Shown here piece by piece: positions 46,761-55,455 of a stretch of DNA of 64,000 nt. The notes under the pieces were generated by a model. The model made no database searches. It was not told the DNA's origin and saw only the letters and a program-made list of their open reading frames with translations. The position numbers were made by a program, and so were the translations under genes. This DNA comes from Candidatus Eisenbacteria bacterium (GTDB lineage: Bacteria > Eisenbacteria > RBG-16-71-46 > JAFGJU01): assembly GCA_026388185.1 (NCBI GenBank), contig JAPLKG010000011.1:248001-312000 (forward strand), read 5' to 3'. Position 1 is the first letter of the stretch. Each line of letters begins with the position of its first letter.

Positions 46761-48845
46761 ATGCGAACGTGTATCTTGGCGGTCATGCTGCCCGCACTGA
46801 TTGCCGGTCTCTCCGTCCTGCCCGTCCTGGCGCCGGCTCACTCGCAAGAGAGTGCGCCACCTGATTCGGCGGCCAGCGAGACTCTCGGCTACGGCACGGG
46901 CGCCACAGCAGATTCAATTGCAGCCGAGATCCCGCCGGAGGAAGCCCCCTCTGATTCAACCACCGCAGTCCTGCGAGGAACGGAGGCAGTGGGCGCGGAT
47001 GCCGGTGAGTCTTCTCCAGTCCCCGTGCCGTCGTTTCGACTGGAGGACATCATCGTCACCGCTGCGAAGCTGACCGGTGGAGTGGAGAAAGTGCCTGCTG
47101 CCGTGTTCGTAATTGACAAGTCCGAGATAGAGGGAAGGTTTGACAAGACGGTGGTGAACATCCTGGAAGAAAAAGAAGGGGTGAACTCTGGAAGCTATGG
47201 TTCCCTCGGCGCGCTGGAGCTGATCAGTCTGAGAGGCAGTCGCTTCGGCAGCGTGCCTATACTTCTGGATGGGGTAAAGATCAACAATGAGCAGAACGGA
47301 GCAGTGGATTTCTACTCCATTCCTTCCTCCATGCTCGAGAGAATCGAAGTCCTCAGAGGTCCGCTCGGCCTGCTCCACGGCGGTAACGGAGTTGTCGGAG
47401 TCGTGAACTTCGTCACGGCTGAGCCGGTGCGTGGCGAGAAACCGGTAGCGCGAATAGGCCTTGCGTCCGGCAGCTTCGGCTATTCGAAGCACGCGGCCGA
47501 TTTTGCCAGGTACTACGGAACGCTTGGCACGTTCTTTGGTATAGAAGGAGTTTCGTCGGAGGGCGTGGGCGCCTACAGAAATTACTCCGGGAGGAGCTAT
47601 TTCGGGAAACTCAACTACGATGTGGGAGAGAAGAGAGAGATAGCTTTCCTCATCTCGTCGTACTCAGGTGAGCTCAAAACCGTGAGAGAAGCCAAGCAGA
47701 AATCTGATGCAACGCGCCTTCAACTTGTGGGCTCGATTCCGGTGAGCGAGGAAAGCAAGCTGGAACTCAGGGCATTTCATTCGACAGAGAAAACGGACTA
47801 CAAAGATCCGTACACTGCCACTCTGAGCGATTTGGAAAGGTACGGGGCGCTTGTAGATTTCTACAAGTACGGGACGCGCACCGGAAACGTTGCGGCCGGA
47901 GGCGGCTTCACGCGGAGCGCTCTCGATTGCGAAGACGTGTCCTCCTGGAACCCCAAGACTTGGGAAGGCTACGCCTTTGCGGCGGACGAGCTGGTTCTGG
48001 CCACTGGGCTGAAGGGCTTGATCTCGATAAGGGTCGACCGGCATTCCACGTTCGGTACCGAAGTGAGTCCGTGCGTGTGTCTGTGGCGAGAGATGGAGCA
48101 TGGCAAGGTGTGGTTGTCGTCGGGCAGGGGATTCAACCCTCCTACGTTGAACGATGTCTTCTGGCCCACGCAGGCGTCAAGTTGGGAGGGCTGGACATAC
48201 GTCACGAAGGGGAACGAAAAACTGAAGGCCGAGTCGAGCTGGATGACCGAATTGGGCTCGAGCTACTCTTTGCTGGGAAACTCGGTTCGGGCCGACGTCA
48301 GTTGTTACGTATCGAGAACGTCGGACTTCATACAGTGGGGTTCCAGTGTCTCTGCACCAGACTTGACTGTCACGTACACTCCGCTCAACACCGAACAAGT
48401 TGACGCTCGCGGCGTGGAGGGAGGTCTCGAGTTTGCCTTCCGTGGAGAACGCGTGGGCGGAGTCAACCTCACTCTTCAGAACGTGGAGAACGGAGAGAAT
48501 GAGTCGTTGCCCTACATGCCTCAAACGAGAGTGAACTCTTGGTTCTCGAAGAGCTTTGAACCGCTCCCGGATCTCGTCGTCAACGTGAGTATGGATGCCA
48601 CTTACGAAGGTAAGCATCTCGAGCCCATGGGTTCGTCGCAGGGTTCGTTCTTGGTCGTGGAAGAGAAACTCTCGGTCTCGTTGGCAGGCTTCACTGCGTT
48701 TGCCCGTCTGCGAAACGCGACGAACGAATACTACCCCTCGAGATATCTTGAGTTCGCCCCCGGTCAGAGAGGTCCGGACGCCGTCTATTATCCAATGCCG
48801 TCGAGAAACTATGACGTGGGGATAACGTTCCAACTTCTTGATTGA
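46761..48845 (+). CDS. btuB: TonB-dependent outer-membrane receptor, BtuB-like
   Basis: A 694-residue receptor. ATG 46761 has AGGAGG 5 nt upstream and opens a signal peptide (MRTCILAVMLPALIAGLS); an upstream TTG at 46740 is weaker. A proline-rich linker precedes the TonB box EDIIVTA (~95-101). The plug domain is clear (LRGSRFGSVPILLDGVKIN, ERIEVLRGPLGLLHGGNGVVGVVNFVT), followed by a barrel. It shares the riboswitch with the S component gene, so it very likely imports cobalamins or related corrinoids across the outer membrane with energy from TonB. Confidence 0.9.
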   Translation: MRTCILAVMLPALIAGLSVLPVLAPAHSQESAPPDSAASETLGYGTGATADSIAAEIPPEEAPSDSTTAVLRGTEAVGADAGESSPVPVPSFRLEDIIVTAAKLTGGVEKVPAAVFVIDKSEIEGRFDKTVVNILEEKEGVNSGSYGSLGALELISLRGSRFGSVPILLDGVKINNEQNGAVDFYSIPSSMLERIEVLRGPLGLLHGGNGVVGVVNFVTAEPVRGEKPVARIGLASGSFGYSKHAADFARYYGTLGTFFGIEGVSSEGVGAYRNYSGRSYFGKLNYDVGEKREIAFLISSYSGELKTVREAKQKSDATRLQLVGSIPVSEESKLELRAFHSTEKTDYKDPYTATLSDLERYGALVDFYKYGTRTGNVAAGGGFTRSALDCEDVSSWNPKTWEGYAFAADELVLATGLKGLISIRVDRHSTFGTEVSPCVCLWREMEHGKVWLSSGRGFNPPTLNDVFWPTQASSWEGWTYVTKGNEKLKAESSWMTELGSSYSLLGNSVRADVSCYVSRTSDFIQWGSSVSAPDLTVTYTPLNTEQVDARGVEGGLEFAFRGERVGGVNLTLQNVENGENESLPYMPQTRVNSWFSKSFEPLPDLVVNVSMDATYEGKHLEPMGSSQGSFLVVEEKLSVSLAGFTAFARLRNATNEYYPSRYLEFAPGQRGPDAVYYPMPSRNYDVGITFQLLD

Positions 48846-48956
48846 GAAAGGGCCGGGGCGTCGGAACATCGAGTGGTCGAGACATGAGGGCGCGAGCGCT
48901 TTCCAAGTGGCGCGACGAGAATGGTGTGCGGGTGGCGTGGACCGGGGCGAGGGACG

Positions 48957-49439
48957 ATGAGGGGGACGGGATTTCTCACCAAAGAGGAGAGGCTGGTCTT
49001 TCTCACCCTCTCACTCTGCCTCGTGGGGGGAGGGCTTTTCCAGTTCGTAAACTCCCTGTTCGAATTACCTGAAGAGATAGCTCTTCCTGACGTGAAGGAT
49101 TCCTCGAGCGGGACGGACGCGGCGACGGACGTCGCCGCCGCTAGCATCACATATCACGACACTGACGGAGCCGCAGCGAGCGGGGGAGGTGCCCCTGGGC
49201 CTACATCCTCGAGTGCAGGGACTCTGCGTCCGTCGACCAAGCTCGACCTCAACAAAGCGACGGCCGCGGAACTGGATGCGCTTCCGGGCATCGGGCCTGC
49301 CCTCGCAGGCCGGATAATCGAGCAAAGAAAAATCGCGGGAAATTTCCATTCCGTCGAAGACCTCCTCGACGTGCGCGGAATAGGAGAGAAGACGCTGGCC
49401 AAGTTTCGGCAGTGGGTCTATGTCTCTTCTGCGAGATAA
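48957..49439 (+). CDS. ComEA-like helix-hairpin-helix protein
   Basis: A 160-residue protein with one N-terminal membrane segment (LVFLTLSLCLVGGGLFQFV), a long Ser/Ala/Gly linker, and a C-terminal HhH pair (LDLNKATAAELDALPGIGP, then FHSVEDLLDVRGIGEKTLAKF). This is the layout of ComEA, the DNA receptor that binds incoming DNA in transformation. ATG 48957 has GCGAGGG upstream; earlier in-frame codons lack a site. The pilus operon starts 230 bases later, which fits a role in DNA uptake. Confidence 0.85.
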   Translation: MRGTGFLTKEERLVFLTLSLCLVGGGLFQFVNSLFELPEEIALPDVKDSSSGTDAATDVAAASITYHDTDGAAASGGGAPGPTSSSAGTLRPSTKLDLNKATAAELDALPGIGPALAGRIIEQRKIAGNFHSVEDLLDVRGIGEKTLAKFRQWVYVSSAR

Positions 49440-49603
49440 GGTGGTTGCATTTTGCAGACCCCTCATGCAAAAAGCCATCCTCTCGGCACGTGCACCCGCA
49501 CAGAATTTTCACTAGAATCGCGACAACTGCTCTAACCGGCACACTCGCCGAGAGTTGAAGATTGCCCCCGTGCCGTGCCTGCACTGCCCCTTTTTGCCCG
49601 GTT

Positions 49604-49617
49604 GGCACCAATCCTGC
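49604..49617 (+). promoter_or_regulatory. Sigma-54 promoter before pilB
   Basis: TTGGCACCAATCCTGCTT has GG at 49604-49605 and GC at 49616-49617 with exactly 10 bases between, the -24/-12 spacing of sigma-54 promoters. It is 54 bases before the pilB start. PilR, encoded downstream, is a sigma-54 activator. Confidence 0.65.
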
Positions 49618-49670
49618 TTGAGTCACGCTCTACGTGGACTGCGATTTTCCGCTGGGAAAGGAGTTACGGT

Positions 49671-51362
49671 TTGTACGACGGCATTGCTACCAGACTTGTT
49701 GAGGAAAGACTGGTCTCTCAAGAAGCTCTGGACAAGGCATTGAAACAGAAGACCGACGCCGGAAGCTCGGTCACTGGGAACTTAGTCAAGATGGGAGCAA
49801 TAACGGAAGAGGACCTGACGAAGTTCCTTTCCGAGCTGTACAACACTCCCGTCGTTCACCTTTCCCAACTCGAAATAGACAGGTCGGTCATCAAGCTTAT
49901 TCCCGGAGACGTGGCCAGCAAGTTTCAGGCTCTTCCAGTAGGACGCGAGGGAAGAAAGCTCAAGGTGGCCATGGTCAATCCGAGTAACATCTTTGCTATC
50001 GATGACATAAAATTCCTGACGGGCCTTGAGGTCCAGCCACTCATCGCTTCCGAAAGCGACATCAAGAAGGCCATCGACCGTTACTACGATTCAGCGGAAT
50101 CGCTGGCCAGCGTCATGAGAAGCATGGAAGAAGAGGTGGAGATCGTCGAGGAACAGCCCGAAGAGGAAACGGGTGTTCTGGACGAAGTGGACCAGGCCCC
50201 AGTGGTGAAGCTCGTGAACTCGCTCATCGCGGACGCGGTGCGCAAGAACGCCAGCGACATTCACGTAGAGCCATACGAGAAAACGCTGAGGATCCGTTTC
50301 AGAATGGACGGTGTCCTGTACGAGATGATGGCGCCTCCGTTCAAGATGAAGGCCGCGATGATCTCGCGACTAAAGATCATGGCCGAGCTCGACATCGCAG
50401 AGAGAAGAGTCCCTCAAGACGGGCGAATCAAGCTAAGAGCCATGGGCAAGATGATCGACCTGCGAGTTTCCACGCTCCCCACGATATTCGGGGAGAAGGT
50501 CGTGATGCGAATCCTGGACAAGTCGAACCTCGACATCGACCTCACGAAGGCAGGTTTTCAACAGCAAGCGCTCGATAACCTCCTCCATGCGATACAGAGC
50601 CCATACGGAATAGTGCTTGTCACTGGTCCCACGGGTAGCGGAAAGACCACGACTCTCTATTCGGCTCTGTCAAAGATTAGCACGCCCGAGGTGAACATCA
50701 TGACCGCGGAGGATCCCGTTGAGTACAACATAGAAGGCATAAACCAGGTCCAGGTCCACGAAGAAATCGGCCTCACGTTTGCGGCCGCCCTGAAGGCCTT
50801 TCTCAGGCAGGATCCCAACATCATCATGGTTGGAGAGATTCGAGATTTGGAGACCGGCTCCATAGCAACAAAGGCAGCCCTGACGGGCCATCTGGTCCTG
50901 AGTACACTTCACACAAATGATGCACCGAGCTCCGTCAACAGGTTGATTGACATGGGCATCGAACCGTTCCTCGTGGCTTCCTCCACGAACGTGATTGTGG
51001 CTCAGCGTCTCATCAGGAGGATATGCCCTCACTGCAAGCACGAGGTCAAGCTTCATCCGGAAGTGGTTCGTGAGCTGGGCCTCGACCCAGAGGAAGCCAA
51101 GCACCTGGTCGCGTACGAAGGCAAGGGCTGCGTTGATTGTAACAACACGGGCTATAAGGGAAGACAGGGTGTCTTCGAAGTGATGCCCATCAGCCCGTCC
51201 ATCAGGGATATGATCCTGGACAGGGCCTCCACGTCTGATTTGCGCAAAAAGGCTAGGGAAGAGGGCATGGTCACCCTGCGCGAGGACGCCATATTCAAGC
51301 TAAAGAACGGCCTAACAACTGCCGAAGAAGTCCTTAGGGAGACAGCCCCTGATGAGAGGTAG
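49671..51362 (+). CDS. pilB: Type IV pilus extension ATPase PilB
   Basis: A hexameric motor that drives pilus extension. TTG 49671 has AAAGGAG 7 nt upstream and yields MYDGIATRLVEERLVSQEAL; the longer frame from 49575 has no site. The 563-residue length is typical. Domains: N-terminal MshEN-type region (to ~150), then the ATPase with Walker A GPTGSGKTTT, Asp box TAEDPVEYNIEG, Walker B IIMVGEIRD and His box STLHTNDAP. A zinc-binding four-cysteine set (CPHC and CVDC) is near the C-terminus. First of a tightly packed pil run. Confidence 0.96.
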   Translation: MYDGIATRLVEERLVSQEALDKALKQKTDAGSSVTGNLVKMGAITEEDLTKFLSELYNTPVVHLSQLEIDRSVIKLIPGDVASKFQALPVGREGRKLKVAMVNPSNIFAIDDIKFLTGLEVQPLIASESDIKKAIDRYYDSAESLASVMRSMEEEVEIVEEQPEEETGVLDEVDQAPVVKLVNSLIADAVRKNASDIHVEPYEKTLRIRFRMDGVLYEMMAPPFKMKAAMISRLKIMAELDIAERRVPQDGRIKLRAMGKMIDLRVSTLPTIFGEKVVMRILDKSNLDIDLTKAGFQQQALDNLLHAIQSPYGIVLVTGPTGSGKTTTLYSALSKISTPEVNIMTAEDPVEYNIEGINQVQVHEEIGLTFAAALKAFLRQDPNIIMVGEIRDLETGSIATKAALTGHLVLSTLHTNDAPSSVNRLIDMGIEPFLVASSTNVIVAQRLIRRICPHCKHEVKLHPEVVRELGLDPEEAKHLVAYEGKGCVDCNNTGYKGRQGVFEVMPISPSIRDMILDRASTSDLRKKAREEGMVTLREDAIFKLKNGLTTAEEVLRETAPDER

Positions 51363-51368
51363 GAATAC

Positions 51369-52445
51369 GTGGTAACGCTGAGAGAACTTCTTGAGGAAAT
51401 GACGAGGAAGAAAGCGTCTGACCTTCACATTACTGCAGGGACACAACCGCAGTTGAGGGTGGACGGGAGTGTGATGCCGACTGCTCATCCTGTTCTGACA
51501 CCCGATGATACGGCGAGACTTGCTTACAGCATTCTCACCGAGGATCAGAAAAAGAGATTCGAATCTTCGAAGGAACTTGACCTCTCGTTCGGCATACAGG
51601 GAGTAAGCAGGTTCAGGGCGAACGCCTTCCTGCAGAGAGGCGTCGTATCCATCGCCATAAGACAGATTCCGTATCAGGTGCCCACGTTCGAGGATCTCGG
51701 GGTTCCTCCGGTAGTGCAGGAGTTCACCACAAAGAAGCAGGGACTCATCTTGGTCACGGGCCCGGCCGGCAGCGGCAAATCAACCACTCTCGCCGCCATC
51801 ATAGACAAAATCAACTCGGAAAGACACGCCCACATCATAACCATCGAAGACCCGATCGAGTTCGTTCATCATCATAAGAAGTGCATTGTGAATCAAAGGG
51901 AAGTGAACTCAGACACGCCATCTTTCGCCTCCGCCCTGAAGTACGTGCTCAGGCAAGACCCGGACGTGATCCTCGTCGGAGAGATGAGGGACTTCGAGAC
52001 GGTATCTGCCGCACTCACGATCGCGGAGACCGGTCACCTTGTGTTTGCGACGTTGCACACGAACTCGACCTTCGAGTCCGTGAATAGAATCGTGGATGTT
52101 TTTCCCTCCGAACAACAGGAACAGGTGTTCTCTCAACTCGCGTTTGTTCTGGAGGGTGTGGTGAGGCAGCAGCTCATTCCGAGGATGCGTGGATCAGGAA
52201 GGGTGCTGGTCACTGAAATTCTGGTCTGCACCCCGGCTGTCAGGGCAGTGATTCGAGAAGGAAAGATACATCAAATATACAGTCTCATGCAGGCGGGGCA
52301 AAAATACGGGATGCAGACGATGAACCAAGCGCTCTACAAGGCATACATGTCGAAACAGATTTCCCTTGACGACGCCATCGGACGCAGCTCGGACGTGAAA
52401 GAGCTCGAGCAGATGATGGGTAAGAGTGTGGCATTCGCAGCGTAG
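51369..52445 (+). CDS. pilT: Type IV pilus retraction ATPase PilT
   Basis: Powers pilus retraction. 358 residues, within the family range. MVTLRELLEEMTRKKASDLHI is a standard PilT start. The Walker A is GPAGSGKSTT, the Asp box TIEDPIEFVH, Walker B VILVGEMRD and the His box ATLHTNST. The Asp box is followed by HHKKCIVNQREV as usual. GTG 51369 starts 6 bases after the pilB stop, so the two are likely co-translated. Confidence 0.96.
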   Translation: MVTLRELLEEMTRKKASDLHITAGTQPQLRVDGSVMPTAHPVLTPDDTARLAYSILTEDQKKRFESSKELDLSFGIQGVSRFRANAFLQRGVVSIAIRQIPYQVPTFEDLGVPPVVQEFTTKKQGLILVTGPAGSGKSTTLAAIIDKINSERHAHIITIEDPIEFVHHHKKCIVNQREVNSDTPSFASALKYVLRQDPDVILVGEMRDFETVSAALTIAETGHLVFATLHTNSTFESVNRIVDVFPSEQQEQVFSQLAFVLEGVVRQQLIPRMRGSGRVLVTEILVCTPAVRAVIREGKIHQIYSLMQAGQKYGMQTMNQALYKAYMSKQISLDDAIGRSSDVKELEQMMGKSVAFAA

Positions 52446-52460
52446 AAAGGACTGAGAAAC

Positions 52461-53669
52461 ATGGCTACCTTCGTGTGGAAAGGAAAGAGCATGGCCGGTG
52501 CGCTGCAGTCTGGCGAAGCGATCTTCGACACGCAGGACGAGGTCGTGAGCTTTCTGAGAAGAAAGAGAATTGCGATAACCTCGATAGCGGAGAAGCCGAA
52601 GGATCTGAAGATCTCGTTTGCCGTCCGGAAAAAGGTGGGCACGAAGGACCTTGCTGTTTTCACCAGGCAGTTCGCCACGATGATAAACGCGGGGCTTCCG
52701 CTCGTGCAATGTCTGGAGATCCTGTCCAAGCAGACGGAAAAACCGTACTTTCGAAACATAATCACGGAAACGATGCACGACGTGGAATCCGGTGCGACGC
52801 TCGCGGGGGCGCTCGGCAAACACAGGAAGGTCTTCGATGATCTGTTCGTGAACATGGTGAAGGCTGGTGAGGAGGGAGGCATTCTGGACGACATACTTCT
52901 GAGGCTTGCGACCTACATCGAGAAGGCAGAGGCACTCAAACGCAAAGTGAAGAGTGCCATGATGTACCCGCTCGTGGTCTTGGTTGTCGCACTGGGAGCA
53001 ACGACTTTCATGCTGCTCTTTATCATTCCGACCTTCGCCAGGATGTTCACCGATTTCGGAGGGCAACTGCCGATTCCCACGCGCATCGTTCTTGCGATGA
53101 GTAATATGCTGAGGCATTACTGGTGGGCGCTGGGCGGGGGTCTGGTAGGGGCAATCGTAGGCTTCAGGCAGTTCTACCAGTCCGCGTCCGGTAGGATGAC
53201 GATTGATAGACTTCAATTGCGAGTTCCGGTCCTGGGGGAAGTATTGAGGAAGGCAAGCGTGGCCAGATTTACGCGCACGCTGGGCACTCTAGTCAAGAGC
53301 GGTGTTCCGATTTTAACCGGGTTGGAGATCACTGCTAACACCGCCGGTAACAAGGTCATCAGTGAGGCGATCCTTCAAACGAGGGCGAGCATCCGAGAGG
53401 GCGAGACACTGGCAGCTCCGTTGAAGGCCTGTGACATCTTTCCCGCCATGGTCGTTCAGATGATTGCCGTGGGTGAGGAGACCGGGGCTCTTGACGAGAT
53501 GCTTCGTAAGATAGCCGACTTCTATGATGACGAAGTCGACACTGCAGTGGACACCCTTACCTCCGTCATAGAACCGGTGATGATCGTGGTAATGGGCGTC
53601 CTGGTCGGCGGCATGGTCATTGCCATGTACCTGCCGATGTTCAAACTCGTGACACTAGTTGCTGGCTAA
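52461..53669 (+). CDS. pilC: Type IV pilus inner-membrane platform protein PilC
   Basis: A 402-residue polytopic protein. Two GspF domains are visible: FTRQFATMINAGLPLVQCLEIL with KVFDDLFVNMVKAGEEGGILDD, and FTRTLGTLVKSGVPILTGLEI with FPAMVVQMIAVGEETGALDEML. Transmembrane segments are MMYPLVVLVVALGATTFMLLF and MIVVMGVLVGGMVIAMYLPMF. It couples the PilB and PilT motors to pilin addition and removal. AAAGGA precedes the ATG. Confidence 0.95.
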   Translation: MATFVWKGKSMAGALQSGEAIFDTQDEVVSFLRRKRIAITSIAEKPKDLKISFAVRKKVGTKDLAVFTRQFATMINAGLPLVQCLEILSKQTEKPYFRNIITETMHDVESGATLAGALGKHRKVFDDLFVNMVKAGEEGGILDDILLRLATYIEKAEALKRKVKSAMMYPLVVLVVALGATTFMLLFIIPTFARMFTDFGGQLPIPTRIVLAMSNMLRHYWWALGGGLVGAIVGFRQFYQSASGRMTIDRLQLRVPVLGEVLRKASVARFTRTLGTLVKSGVPILTGLEITANTAGNKVISEAILQTRASIREGETLAAPLKACDIFPAMVVQMIAVGEETGALDEMLRKIADFYDDEVDTAVDTLTSVIEPVMIVVMGVLVGGMVIAMYLPMFKLVTLVAG

Positions 53670-53698
53670 TTGCTGACTGGCTTGAGTCTGGAGGTAAC

Positions 53699-55444
53699 GT
53701 GCGTCCGCGTTGCGAGCCTTTCGGGGCATCGTCCTCACGTCATTTCGCGCACGGGCAGGGCGAGAAGCCCGACGTCAAGAACGTCCTGTCGTTGGTAGTG
53801 GCCCGGCCGATAGTGCTGACCCTGGCCGTGGGTTTTGGAATTGCACTTGATCGGGGATCATTCGTTTCAGGGACAGAAGGCGGAGTACGAATTCTGGTTT
53901 CCTGTTACATCCTGACGGGACTGTACTTCCTGCTGGCACGACTTCGCGTTCGTACTGCCGTTCATCTGGCACTTCAGATCGTGGCGGACGGCCTCCTGGT
54001 AACGGGGCTTGTCTTTATGACGGGCGGGTCCACCAGCCAGTACGTGCTGCTCTACTTCGTCCTTATTCTCTACGCCAGTATGTATTTGTCCTTCCGCGGG
54101 GCACTGGCCGCAGGCGCGCTCTCTGCCGGAGGGTATTCGCTTACATGGTGGCCGCAGCTCTTGCCGGGGGGAGCGCCCCAGCTCGGCCATGACGTCTCGG
54201 AGGCGACGCTCAAGATACTGTTTCACGGTATCCTATTCTTGACTGTGGGTCTGCTCGGAGGTTTCCTCGCAAGAAGGGCCGAGCAGCAGGGCAGAAGGCT
54301 CGCGGACACCACGAACGAACTCCACAGGATGAAGCTCAATACGGACGTGATACTTCGGAGCATGGTGAGTGGTCTCATGTCGATTGACAGCGAGGGGAAA
54401 GTCGTCCACTTCAACAGGGCAGCGTCAAGCATCCTGGGCATTGCTCCCGGACTGGTCCAGAACCGGCATTTCGAGGAAGTCCTCGGCCCCGGGATGTCCG
54501 CGATCGTACAACTACTGCGGCGCGGGCTTGATGAAGGCGTCAGCGTGTTGAGAGGGGAAGTCGAGGTGGTCTCCGGAGACGGGAGAAAAGTTCCCTTGGG
54601 GATCACGACAAGCCTCGTCACCACGGAGTCCGGCAAGAGAGCGGGAGTCATCGCCCTCTATCAGGACCTGACCGACGTGAAGAAGGTCGAAGAGAACGTG
54701 AAGCGACAGGAAACGCTTGCCGCACTTGGCCAGTTCTCGGCCGGCATAGCACACGAGATTAGAAATTGTCTCAGCCCCATAATTGGTTCCGTCGAGCTCT
54801 TGAGGAACGAGCTGTCTCTGGACTCCGATTCGCAACGGCTCATGAATCTGATTCTCAAGGAGACCGACCGGCTGGAAGGCTTCCTGAACGAACTGCTCTT
54901 CTACGCGAGGGCCAAAGCTCTTGATCTGAGGGAAGTCAATTTGCAGCAGCTCATCGAGGAGACTGTCGAAATCGTTCGGCGCCATCCCGCTCATTCGGAG
55001 CGAAAGAATCTGAGCTGCGAGTTTCACGCTCCGGGTGCGTGCTTGGAACTGGACGCGGAACAGATGAAGAGAGTTTTTGTAAATCTTGCCGTGAACGCGC
55101 TTGAAGCCATTGAGGATGACGGACAGCTCACGATCAGGACGTACTTGGACGAGGGCGGACCGAGGGGGAACGGGAAATCAAACACGTCCGTCACTGTGGA
55201 GTTTGATGACAACGGTGTCGGTATCCCTCCCGAGAACCTGCAGAGTGTATTTGAGCCTTTCTACTCTACAAAGGGGGCGGGTACCGGGTTGGGTCTCAGC
55301 ATCGCACAGCGAGTGGTTGAGAGGCATAACGGGAGACTGTCGATCGAGAGCCAGGCCGGCAGGGGCACCAAAGTGCGGGTTCATATTCCGCACGTTACTG
55401 CCGATAGAATGAGTACAGCTTGCCTTAGCCACAAAGCAACATGA
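53699..55444 (+). CDS. pilS: Sensor histidine kinase PilS
   Basis: A 581-residue membrane kinase. Six likely transmembrane segments occupy the first ~200 residues, as in PilS. A PAS-like domain follows (ILRSMVSGLMSIDSEGKVVHFNRAA), then the dimerisation domain with H352 in AHEIRNCLSPI. The ATPase domain has VNLAVNALEAIEDDG (N box), FDDNGVGIPPENL and GTGLGLSIAQRVVERHNG. The residue after HEIRN is Cys where most kinases have Pro. GTG 53699 has GGAGG 4 nt upstream. It should phosphorylate PilR. Confidence 0.92.
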   Translation: MRPRCEPFGASSSRHFAHGQGEKPDVKNVLSLVVARPIVLTLAVGFGIALDRGSFVSGTEGGVRILVSCYILTGLYFLLARLRVRTAVHLALQIVADGLLVTGLVFMTGGSTSQYVLLYFVLILYASMYLSFRGALAAGALSAGGYSLTWWPQLLPGGAPQLGHDVSEATLKILFHGILFLTVGLLGGFLARRAEQQGRRLADTTNELHRMKLNTDVILRSMVSGLMSIDSEGKVVHFNRAASSILGIAPGLVQNRHFEEVLGPGMSAIVQLLRRGLDEGVSVLRGEVEVVSGDGRKVPLGITTSLVTTESGKRAGVIALYQDLTDVKKVEENVKRQETLAALGQFSAGIAHEIRNCLSPIIGSVELLRNELSLDSDSQRLMNLILKETDRLEGFLNELLFYARAKALDLREVNLQQLIEETVEIVRRHPAHSERKNLSCEFHAPGACLELDAEQMKRVFVNLAVNALEAIEDDGQLTIRTYLDEGGPRGNGKSNTSVTVEFDDNGVGIPPENLQSVFEPFYSTKGAGTGLGLSIAQRVVERHNGRLSIESQAGRGTKVRVHIPHVTADRMSTACLSHKAT

Positions 55445-55455
55445 GGTGAAACGAG

